A stretch of 64,000 bases of DNA. It comes from a virus. Positions 42,510-49,099 of this stretch are shown in pieces. Made by a program: the position numbers and the translations under genes. The stretch lies in the IMG/VR virus record IMGVR_UViG_3300027770_000027, positions 62,001 to 126,000 of that record; one strand, 5' to 3'. How positions within the stretch are numbered: position 1 is the first letter of the stretch; each line of letters starts with the position of its first letter. Under the pieces are notes generated by a model that was not told the DNA's origin, did not search any database, and worked only from the letters and a program-made list of their open reading frames with translations.

Positions 42510-43547
42510 TTAGTCTTTGTAATTTTGATTAATAATTTTTACACTTAACATCTTATTGAGAGTTTCGCTGTATCTCAAATCTCCATTTAAATTATAACCT
42601 CGAATAACAATACCTTCTGCGGGTTTACCATTTTTAACATAAGTCATTTCATTGGCCAGAGTTTGTAATTTTTCTAACGTCAAATTTGGGATTTCGCTTG
42701 CTGTAAAAGATTCTACAAATGGTACAGAAAGACACATATGTGAAAAATCTGATTTCATTACATCTTGAGCTTCTTTATATACTCCAGTTGACAAGTCTTT
42801 TACATTAAAATGAAAGAAAGAAAGCTGCTGAAGGCCAGCTGGATTTCCTTGAATACCTGGTCCACAAATTTCTCCCTGCACTGCGGTGCCTAGTGGTAGA
42901 TAACTTTCAATTTGATATTTCTTAGCCATTTGCCAGTAAACACTGTCTGGTGTCTCCCTTAGCTCTAAGTTACGAGAACATACTTTAAAGTTTCCTTCGT
43001 GATCTTTGATGTAAGTAACAGAAGTCCCATCCATCTTGAGGGTAACACGGACAAACGCAGATGCTTTTAATTCTTCCAATACTTTAATATTAGACAAAAG
43101 GTTGTCTTCATCTGTTCTGCTTATGAATTGAGTAGGAAAATTACCAGCTACTTCCCCTCGTAAATTAGCTGGGATGGGTTTTTCGTATTTGGTAATACCT
43201 AACATCCCTGCAATAGAGGTGTCTTCTTCTGGATCATCTGAATGGTCCCAGATTTCTTGAGCACTAATTAGAGATCTAGGAAAAATAAGTCCTTGAGAAA
43301 CCGTACCTCGAAGCTTAACGGTTTTTACTCGAATAGGTTTGGTAGGATCATTCTTATCCCACAGAAATTCATTCCATACTCTCGGCTGGAGTACGGTATC
43401 AATAGGTACAAAAATTACTCCATCTCCTACCTTATATTCTCCCTTTTTGATAACGCTCTGCCACCCCTGCACTCGAGCAATCTCAATACGGTCTGCTCCT
43501 TCGATAGGAAGGATTTCTGTGATGGTTTCATATGACGCAAGTTCCAT
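42510..43547 (-). CDS. RNA ligase, DRB0094 (Rnl5-like) family
   Basis: 345 residues. N-terminal OB-fold (1-110; GDGVIFVPIDTVL), motif I KMDG with catalytic Lys171, GEICGPGIQGNP, EGIVIRGYN (motif IV) and SVKIIN (motif V). Length and domain order match DRB0094-type RNA ligases, which seal nicks with 3'-OH/5'-PO4 RNA on either strand type. It starts from its own promoter: ATG 6 nt after TAATCT. Confidence 0.88.
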   Translation of the reverse strand: MELASYETITEILPIEGADRIEIARVQGWQSVIKKGEYKVGDGVIFVPIDTVLQPRVWNEFLWDKNDPTKPIRVKTVKLRGTVSQGLIFPRSLISAQEIWDHSDDPEEDTSIAGMLGITKYEKPIPANLRGEVAGNFPTQFISRTDEDNLLSNIKVLEELKASAFVRVTLKMDGTSVTYIKDHEGNFKVCSRNLELRETPDSVYWQMAKKYQIESYLPLGTAVQGEICGPGIQGNPAGLQQLSFFHFNVKDLSTGVYKEAQDVMKSDFSHMCLSVPFVESFTASEIPNLTLEKLQTLANEMTYVKNGKPAEGIVIRGYNLNGDLRYSETLNKMLSVKIINQNYKD

Positions 43548-43553
43548 GTTACA

Positions 43554-43582
43554 AGATTAATATGGATACCGGGGAAGGGCAA
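43554..43582 (-). promoter_or_regulatory. leaderless-type promoter
   Basis: -35 TTGCCC, spacer 17 opening TTCCCC, -10 TAATCT, 6 nt to the ATG at 43547. Confidence 0.8.
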
Positions 43583-43585
43583 CAA

Positions 43586-43617
43586 AAAACCCTCTTGGAT
43601 TTTGCCAAGAGGGTTTT
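43586..43617 (-). terminator. intrinsic terminator
   Basis: 13-bp stem AAAACCCTCTTGG / CCAAGAGGGTTTT with a 6-nt loop and T-tracts on both sides, so possibly bidirectional. It separates the leader gene 43643-44035 from the ligase promoter. Confidence 0.85.
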
Positions 43618-43642
43618 GTTTTTTGTGCTTCTATAGGAATTG

Positions 43643-44035
43643 TTACATTGGAGGAAACTCTTCGCCGTCAGTTTCTCCTTCACCGGTTTCACTATCTACG
43701 GGAAATTCTTCACCACCAGCTTCTCCTTCTCCTTGATCTTGAGGTAATCTTTCTTGTAAACTACCAACAGCTGCCTGCACTGCTGATACAGCTGCAATCA
43801 ATCCTTGAAATTCTTCACTCATATCACCTTGTTCAAAGGTACCTATTAGAGGTTGGATGGTTTCTAGATGTGCTGCAGTTGCGTTTAAATCTTCTGTGAT
43901 GGCTTTGATTAGAGTTTTTTCAACTGCTAACGCCTTGGCGTCTTCTCCTGCTACTTGGCTTTCTGGACCAGCGGCGCGGGACTCTAGGACCATTCTATAG
44001 GATTTTTCTAATTGGATTGAATCTTTGTCTCTCAT
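43643..44035 (-). CDS. leader-bearing acidic (scaffold-like) protein
   Basis: 130 residues. MRDKDSIQLEKSYRMVLE aligns with the shared leader; the rest is helical then very acidic and Gly/Glu-rich (DSETGEGETDGEEFPPM). Late motif AGAATAAATA upstream. Best explained as a prohead core or internal protein; no enzyme motif. Confidence 0.7.
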   Translation of the reverse strand: MRDKDSIQLEKSYRMVLESRAAGPESQVAGEDAKALAVEKTLIKAITEDLNATAAHLETIQPLIGTFEQGDMSEEFQGLIAAVSAVQAAVGSLQERLPQDQGEGEAGGEEFPVDSETGEGETDGEEFPPM

Positions 44036-44166
44036 ATATTGTTTATATTTATTCTAACAGATACCCGAAGCATAAGCCATATAAAAAAACACAATTGTGT
44101 AAGTTGAAAGCCTATAAAGGAATAAAACAACCAATTCGGAATATCTGAATTGGATTTGTTGCCCAT
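44032..44166 (-). CDS. 44-residue membrane protein
   Basis: Starts MGNKSNSDIPNWLFYSFIGF; one helix at about residues 12-34. ATGA coupling to 43643-44035; the late-like motif sits in its 3' end. Confidence 0.5.
   Translation of the reverse strand: MGNKSNSDIPNWLFYSFIGFQLTQLCFFIWLMLRVSVRININNI
44046..44053 (-). promoter_or_regulatory. T4-late-like motif AATAAATA
   Basis: 10 nt before the ATG at 44035. Confidence 0.45.
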
Positions 44167-44233
44167 GTTAATATTTAGGCAACATCGTAAGAATTTTCGT
44201 GAGGTTCCCTAAAAAAATTTTTAGTATGTATAT

Positions 44234-44581
44234 ATGAAAATAACAAAAGAATGGATTCGCAAATGGGGTCTAATAAGTGTTATAGCGGCTGGCAATTATT
44301 TTGCAGGGTCCTTGACCTACCACTTGGCTTACAAACGAGGATATGAGGAAGGATATCAACAAGCTCAACAAGAGTGGCGTCTGGCTTTAATAGACGCAGA
44401 TTTTGCAGAGTATGACAGGAGAACTGGTAATTGGAAATTTCGAAGTATGGAAGAAGTTCTGATGGTGGGTACCATCATGGGTCAAATGCCGATATCCGGC
44501 ATATTTCCAGAACCGCCGGTGGATAAAGAAGATGTCAAATTTGCTCTGAGAAAAGCTTCTTTAAAATCTAAAATTAGATAG
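44234..44581 (+). CDS. membrane-anchored protein, plus strand
   Basis: 115 residues. One helix at about 12-31 (LISVIAAGNYFAGSLTYHLA), then KRGYEEGYQQAQQEW and a soluble tail. The GYEEGYQQ motif resembles spanin- or stalk-like phage proteins. Convergent with 44574-44897 (8-nt overlap). No plus-strand promoter recognised. Confidence 0.6.
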   Translation: MKITKEWIRKWGLISVIAAGNYFAGSLTYHLAYKRGYEEGYQQAQQEWRLALIDADFAEYDRRTGNWKFRSMEEVLMVGTIMGQMPISGIFPEPPVDKEDVKFALRKASLKSKIR

Positions 44582-44897
44582 TTTCTTTTAATTTATTGAG
44601 AATTTGTTCGTGATATTCTTCTGGAAAATTCTTAAGTAAGTCCTCTATAATATTAGCTGTCACTCTAGCAGTTAAGGTATCTATTGCTTTGTCTGACTCT
44701 TCCTTAAGAGGAGGACATCCTAAACTGGCGTTTGAACCCTTCATTACAGCATTTAACAATTGGTTTTTTTGAAATTCTTGATTAATTTCCTCTGGAGGGG
44801 ATGTACATTTAGAAGATGTTTTAACTGTTGAGGAGTTATTTAAATTGTCTGACAGGGCTATAGTGTGGCGAAATTCTTCGGGAATATAATCTTCCAT
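44574..44897 (-). CDS. helical soluble protein, unknown
   Basis: 107 residues from MEDYIPEEF. The longer ORF to 45032 is antisense to 44953-45144, so I take the later start. A CTSPPEE..GCPPL segment, then a C-terminal helix (NIIEDLLKNFPEEYHEQILN). Confidence 0.6.
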   Translation of the reverse strand: MEDYIPEEFRHTIALSDNLNNSSTVKTSSKCTSPPEEINQEFQKNQLLNAVMKGSNASLGCPPLKEESDKAIDTLTARVTANIIEDLLKNFPEEYHEQILNKLKETI

Positions 44898-44952
44898 AAA
44901 ATAATTTAGCAAAAAAGTCTTGTAATCAAGGTAAATTAAATTATAATAAATT

Positions 44953-45144
44953 ATGATTCTTGTATTATATGTAATTGCAGCAAATCTTTTGGCTATAACT
45001 TGCATAGCAGCTGCTACATATTTACAAGCCACTGGGCGTGAAGGATTTTGGGCTATGATTATTTTAGCCTGGTTGTCGGCAAGACTACCATATGGTCAAA
45101 CTACTTTTAACAATCAACCCAACAAAGATGAAAAATCAAATTGA
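44953..45144 (+). CDS. small membrane protein, plus strand
   Basis: 63 residues. Two hydrophobic segments (about 1-24 and 33-44) and a polar tail. Overlaps 45128-45361 if that gene starts at its first ATG. Confidence 0.55.
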   Translation: MILVLYVIAANLLAITCIAAATYLQATGREGFWAMIILAWLSARLPYGQTTFNNQPNKDEKSN

Positions 45145-45361
45145 AATGAACAGTGGTGGTAATTTTTGTACCATATTACAAACTGCATTAATAATATTAA
45201 AATTAACTGGATCTATTACCTGGTCTTGGTGGTGGGTTCTAAGTCCAATGTGGGCTCCTATAGTTTTTATATTATTGTTATGTGGTTTGTTTTTAGCGGC
45301 ATTAATTGTAGCTGCGTGTTGTATTTTATTAACTAGTTCAGATAAAGATGAAGAATATTAA
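45128..45361 (+). CDS. phage transmembrane protein (Tmemb_185A-like)
   Basis: 77 residues. ILQTALIILKLTGSITWSWW and WVLSPMWAPIVFILLLCGLF form the short two-helix pattern with the I..LKLxG.I.WSWWWVLxPxW motif seen in many phage proteins annotated as transmembrane Fragile-X-F type. An alternative start is 45146. Plus strand, coupled to 44953-45144. Confidence 0.7.
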   Translation: MKNQIEMNSGGNFCTILQTALIILKLTGSITWSWWWVLSPMWAPIVFILLLCGLFLAALIVAACCILLTSSDKDEEY

Positions 45362-45792
45362 GCTCCTGGTTTATCATATTTTGTAGATAATACAAACACA
45401 AATCCTTTTCGTTCCATATCAAACTCTAAGACATATGTCTTAGAGTTTTTTCTTTCTAAAATAGCTCCAGCAAAATTACCTCCTTTGGCCAATACAAACC
45501 CAAAAGTAGTATCATCAACGTTATTAATTTTTCCGTATACTTTATAATGAGTATCTGCTTCTTCAATTTCTGTAATCATTCCATTATAACAAAATCCGTC
45601 TGTTCTATAAATTTTTATTAATTTGCCAATAGGAACTTTAATAACTTGTCCGGGAACTACTATTCCATTTTTATCGGTAAGATAGGTTTCTTCTTCTAAT
45701 TGAAGTTTAAATCCCGGAATGGTTTGTTTGTCTGTAGATAAACCAGCAAACAATAATTGAGGAATTAATAGCATTGATAATATATATTTCAT
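45358..45792 (-). CDS. predicted exported protein
   Basis: 144 residues. MKYILSMLLIPQLLFAGLST is a signal peptide with FAG at the likely cleavage site; the mature part is strand-rich. Convergent with 45128-45361, 4-nt overlap. Not a recognised family. Confidence 0.7.
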   Translation of the reverse strand: MKYILSMLLIPQLLFAGLSTDKQTIPGFKLQLEEETYLTDKNGIVVPGQVIKVPIGKLIKIYRTDGFCYNGMITEIEEADTHYKVYGKINNVDDTTFGFVLAKGGNFAGAILERKNSKTYVLEFDMERKGFVFVLSTKYDKPGA

Positions 45793-46007
45793 TTTTTCTT
45801 TCTCCTTTTTTTGGGATCTTCTAGTTGGGGTTTACAAACATATTCGTGTCCAAAATATGTTATACGAAAGGGTTCTTCGAAATTTTCAAAACCTTCAGCT
45901 ATTAAATAATTCTTAAGTCTGCTCACATGTTCTTGATATTCATCTGAAGTATAAAAATCATGATCAAATACTCCATTTGCATCTATAGGATCTACACGGA
46001 AATTCAT
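45789..46007 (-). CDS. small acidic-to-basic protein, unknown
   Basis: 72 residues from MNFRVDPIDANGVFDHDFY. LKNYLIAEGF resembles 35128-35316; ends in a basic DPKKRRKKK tail. ATGA coupling to the exported protein. Confidence 0.6.
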   Translation of the reverse strand: MNFRVDPIDANGVFDHDFYTSDEYQEHVSRLKNYLIAEGFENFEEPFRITYFGHEYVCKPQLEDPKKRRKKK

Positions 46008-46036
46008 GTAAAATAATTAGTCTCTTAAAAAGAAAA

Positions 46037-46061
46037 AGCCCCATCTTTTGAAGAAGGGGCT
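46037..46061 (-). terminator. intrinsic terminator after the Hsp20 gene
   Basis: AGCCCC / GGGGCT stem extended by TCTT / AAGA, then TTTTTCTTTTT on the minus strand. A second weak hairpin (GGATTC / GAATCC) lies at 46069-46088. Confidence 0.8.
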
Positions 46062-46120
46062 AAATCTTGGATTCGGCTACGTGAATCCGAAAAGGGATCT
46101 CTGGGACTCTTGTGTGTTGT

Positions 46121-46624
46121 TTAGTCTATCTGAATGGTTATATCTGTTGACTTTGGTAAAGAGACTGGAATAGTTACTTTAAGAAGTCCGTTGATAAATT
46201 TACTATGGATATTTTGTGCTTCTACTTTATCTGAGAGGGAGAATTCTAGTGTAGCTTTGCGAGCACTAATTCCACTTCGTAGATAAGATATAAAATGATC
46301 TTTGGGTGGAATTTCTTCCTGAGGATCTATATTAATGGTCAATCTATCTTCTTTGACCTTAATTTTAATATCTTGTTTATCTAAACCAGCAAGTGCTATG
46401 TGTACCTCATACTCATATACTTCATTAGTGTCGCAGGTTTTGCGAGATATGATGTCATATGGATAATGAACATTTGGAACATCAAAGGCTTTGGTCAGAC
46501 TCTTGTCAAAGTCTGCAAAGAATGTATTAAACCAATTATCGTTAAACAATGCAGGTAATTGATTGAAACCATGCAAAGTGTCCGTTAGGACCCTATTTGG
46601 GGTGTGTATTATTTTAGTTGTCAT
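46121..46624 (-). CDS. Hsp20 small heat-shock protein
   Basis: 167 residues. The alpha-crystallin domain spans about residues 48-155 with YEYEVHIALAGLDKQDIKIK, LTINID, the GISARKATLEFSLS strand and a late GLLKVTIPV; the tail ends ITIQID, a possible I-x-I anchor. Such holdase chaperones occur in T4-like cyanophages and jumbo phages. This is one of the few genes with a clear Shine-Dalgarno (AAGGAG 5 nt before ATG), in contrast to the leaderless units. Confidence 0.9.
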   Translation of the reverse strand: MTTKIIHTPNRVLTDTLHGFNQLPALFNDNWFNTFFADFDKSLTKAFDVPNVHYPYDIISRKTCDTNEVYEYEVHIALAGLDKQDIKIKVKEDRLTINIDPQEEIPPKDHFISYLRSGISARKATLEFSLSDKVEAQNIHSKFINGLLKVTIPVSLPKSTDITIQID

Positions 46625-46697
46625 ATTACTCCTTATTTCTAAGCAAGTTATGTTTTGATTCTAGTCCACAAGAGCCCCAGAATCAAAAATATTTACC

Positions 46698-46892
46698 CTA
46701 AGAAGCGATCAAATCAACAATTTCTGCTACACAATCGAGCATGGCTTGCTTGGCCTCTTTGACACACATAGATTCCCTCCAATACTTTTCACACATATCA
46801 TTGGGAATGTCTAGAGGTGTGAGTCCGTAGAGTTTCTTGCACTCTTTTAATACCATTTTTTCAAAATCCTCAAATTGAATATGGACACTCAT
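46698..46892 (-). CDS. helical small protein, unknown
   Basis: 64 residues from MSVHIQFEDFEKMVLKECKK. Helical with two Cys. Co-transcribed with the DUF932 gene 8 nt upstream. A TTTGATTCT / AGAATCAAA stem lies just after it. Confidence 0.6.
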   Translation of the reverse strand: MSVHIQFEDFEKMVLKECKKLYGLTPLDIPNDMCEKYWRESMCVKEAKQAMLDCVAEIVDLIAS

Positions 46893-46900
46893 AATTAGTT

Positions 46901-47755
46901 TTAATTGTTACCGATGAGAAGAGTTTTGCGAGGCCTGTCTTTCTTAGGAAAGAGAGCCCTTAAAGAAGAATCTAAATCTGTTCCTCCGTATGATAGGGCT
47001 TTATCAGCACCTGTCCAAAGTTCCTGATTGAACCTAGTATCGTCCTGGAATTGGGTAATTCCCTTGCCTAGAGAATTTCCACCACCACGAGACACATTTT
47101 CCTGAATGACGTTAAAGGTCTTCCATAAGTCATCTCCGGCGTCGAAATCACGGCGAGGTTTGAGAACTTCTTCAAAATCAAATTTCTTAGGCTGCATCAT
47201 GCGATAACGAAACCGAATGTAGTAGGCGTAACGAGCCAAAATTGTCTTTTCTTGTGGTGTCAAGATTCTATTCCTCATAGCATCAATTTTTGAAGTCATG
47301 GTAGAATAATCGGCAAAACTAGATTCCAACAAAGGAAGTAGGTCATCAAAATTACCTCCTTCTTTCTGACGATGTACCATCGGGCGAAGGTTGGAACAAA
47401 CTCCAGAAGGAGCAATGAGACCATTTTTGCAAACTAAACGAAAGAATCCCAAAGCCATAGAAAATTTCTTAGACAGGTTGTGACTATTTGAAATCAGTAC
47501 TTGAGGATATCCTTCAAGGGAAGAGATATCTTTATGCAACTGTGAAGTGTGGACTAGAGTCACTCGGTGTTGACCTGTGAGTCCTCCACGGTCCTGAGCT
47601 GCCTTATTAATTGCCCATCCATTTTCCAAGGCCTTGTCAATAATTTGACGAGTGGAGATGAAGGAGTAGCGAGCCGAAGCCTTTGCAGCTGGTGCGGTGG
47701 CGTTAATTGCAGGGCAACGGCTGATGGCTTGTTCGAGTGTCAGTGTTTCAATCAT
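46901..47755 (-). CDS. DUF932-family protein
   Basis: 284 residues. QHRVTLVHTSQ, VLISNSHN and FFRLVCKNGLIAPSG are the family signature; these phage and plasmid proteins are of unknown molecular role. C-terminal half helical, basic. Own promoter, ATGATT start. Confidence 0.8.
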   Translation of the reverse strand: MIETLTLEQAISRCPAINATAPAAKASARYSFISTRQIIDKALENGWAINKAAQDRGGLTGQHRVTLVHTSQLHKDISSLEGYPQVLISNSHNLSKKFSMALGFFRLVCKNGLIAPSGVCSNLRPMVHRQKEGGNFDDLLPLLESSFADYSTMTSKIDAMRNRILTPQEKTILARYAYYIRFRYRMMQPKKFDFEEVLKPRRDFDAGDDLWKTFNVIQENVSRGGGNSLGKGITQFQDDTRFNQELWTGADKALSYGGTDLDSSLRALFPKKDRPRKTLLIGNN

Positions 47756-47761
47756 GTATCT

Positions 47762-47790
47762 ATAGTAACCCCAGATGCGGGGAACCTCAA
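47762..47790 (-). promoter_or_regulatory. leaderless-type promoter
   Basis: -35 TTGAGG, spacer TTCCCCGCATCTGGGGT, -10 TACTAT, 6 nt to the ATG at 47755. Confidence 0.75.
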
Positions 47791-47972
47791 CGGTAAAAAA
47801 ATGTGACAGATACTTTACGGTCGGATCTATTATTGACTCGATGGTCTAGATAAACAAACCCCTTACCCTCAATTTCATTACGATGTTGTTGAATTTGTCT
47901 ATTGACAGAAGTTTCTCTTTCTGCAAATCCCAAACCCGGAGCTATCGTAAGTGCTGTTGTGTATTCTAACAT
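47787..47972 (-). CDS. small protein, unknown
   Basis: 61 residues from MLEYTTALTIAPGLGFAERE. Start chosen after the upstream stop; AATAAATA overlaps that stop. No motif recognised. Confidence 0.55.
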   Translation of the reverse strand: MLEYTTALTIAPGLGFAERETSVNRQIQQHRNEIEGKGFVYLDHRVNNRSDRKVSVTFFYR

Positions 47973-47976
47973 ATAG

Positions 47977-48744
47977 TTATTTATTACCGAATCCAAAAGG
48001 GCAAGATGCTTTAGTCTTGGTTTCAACCTCTTTAAATTCTTTTGTACTTCTAAAGAATCTAGAGTATCTGTCAAAAAATACAGTATGAGCTTTATCCCAT
48101 GTTTTTTTCAAGATTCCTTCCTCATCCCACCCACAGGTAGCCGTAAAAGATTCTCTCTTAAAGGGAATAACCTGAATAATTGGAGTATCTTTTGGTATAA
48201 GACCACTAAATCCTTTACGCAGAAAGAATGGAAAATTTACAGGTGTGGGGTGTTTATCTGTATCTACCATCGCTGATAAACATCTAAATGGCAATTCCTC
48301 ATGATGTTGAGGATGGACAAACAAGCAAGACCATCCCGGTGGAGTTTTAACTATCCATTGATTAACCCATTTAAATACAGAAGGATAACATCCTAATGAT
48401 ACTGGATATGTTTGATGTTGATCTGGTTTCTGTAAAGTTACAATATCTCCTAGCTCCCACGACCACTTAAATGATAGGTTATTAGGACCATTATTATCTA
48501 CCCACACATCACTACACAGGGGAATATGATATCCGGCAGACATCATATCAACAACCGGCATACACTTTTTAATAGTACTAGTGGGATCACTAAACGAATC
48601 AACATCCTTTTCCCCGTTAACGTAGCGAGAAGTTTTTTTAAACCATTCCGGAAAAGCCTTAGATGCAAGATAAGGTTTTTCTACAATTTCTAAAATTTCT
48701 TTCGAGGTAGATATAAATTCAATATTGACTTTACGAGAAAACAT
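47977..48744 (-). CDS. DUF6065-type phage protein
   Basis: 255 residues. PEWFKKTSR.., KKCMPVVDMMSAGYHIPLCS and a WIVKTPPGWSCLFVHP, VNFPFF arrangement mark a family common in cyanophages and other T4-like phages, of unknown function. Divergent from the plus-strand structural block. Confidence 0.75.
   Translation of the reverse strand: MFSRKVNIEFISTSKEILEIVEKPYLASKAFPEWFKKTSRYVNGEKDVDSFSDPTSTIKKCMPVVDMMSAGYHIPLCSDVWVDNNGPNNLSFKWSWELGDIVTLQKPDQHQTYPVSLGCYPSVFKWVNQWIVKTPPGWSCLFVHPQHHEELPFRCLSAMVDTDKHPTPVNFPFFLRKGFSGLIPKDTPIIQVIPFKRESFTATCGWDEEGILKKTWDKAHTVFFDRYSRFFRSTKEFKEVETKTKASCPFGFGNK
47978..47985 (-). promoter_or_regulatory. T4-late-like motif AATAAATA
   Basis: 5 nt before the ATG at 47972. 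Confidence 0.35.
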
Positions 48745-48811
48745 ACAGTTTATAATACTAGGATTTGTAAAAAAGTCTAGTAAAAATTGAATAATACCAT
48801 AAGTTTATTAT

Positions 48812-49087
48812 ATGGCGGATGAAGTAGTAATTATTACTGATTATGTAAAAGATGGCCAACCCATTAATGGTCGGTTTCCTATTACTGTAAAGGGATATCT
48901 CAACTGTCCATTAAAAGGACAATTAGAAACTGATCAAATTTTACTAAAGCAAAGACTTCACATTTTATCAGAAGAACCGGATGAAATTAATGAAATAGGG
49001 GATCATTATATGGTGTCAATTAAGGATAAAGACACCCAATATGTATCAGTTGATGGATCCGATGATGTGTATTTGTATCTTTCGTAA
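48812..49087 (+). CDS. small protein at head of the structural block
   Basis: 91 residues, acidic, strand-rich (MADEVVIITDYVKDGQPINGR). First plus-strand gene of the fibre block, 12 nt before the beta-helix fibre. Function unknown. Confidence 0.65.
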   Translation: MADEVVIITDYVKDGQPINGRFPITVKGYLNCPLKGQLETDQILLKQRLHILSEEPDEINEIGDHYMVSIKDKDTQYVSVDGSDDVYLYLS

Positions 49088-49093
49088 TAAATA
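49086..49093 (+). promoter_or_regulatory. T4-late-like motif AATAAATA
   Basis: 6 nt before the ATG at 49100; the surrounding sequence is TAATAAATAATAAATATGG. Confidence 0.5.
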
Positions 49094-49099
49094 ATAAAT

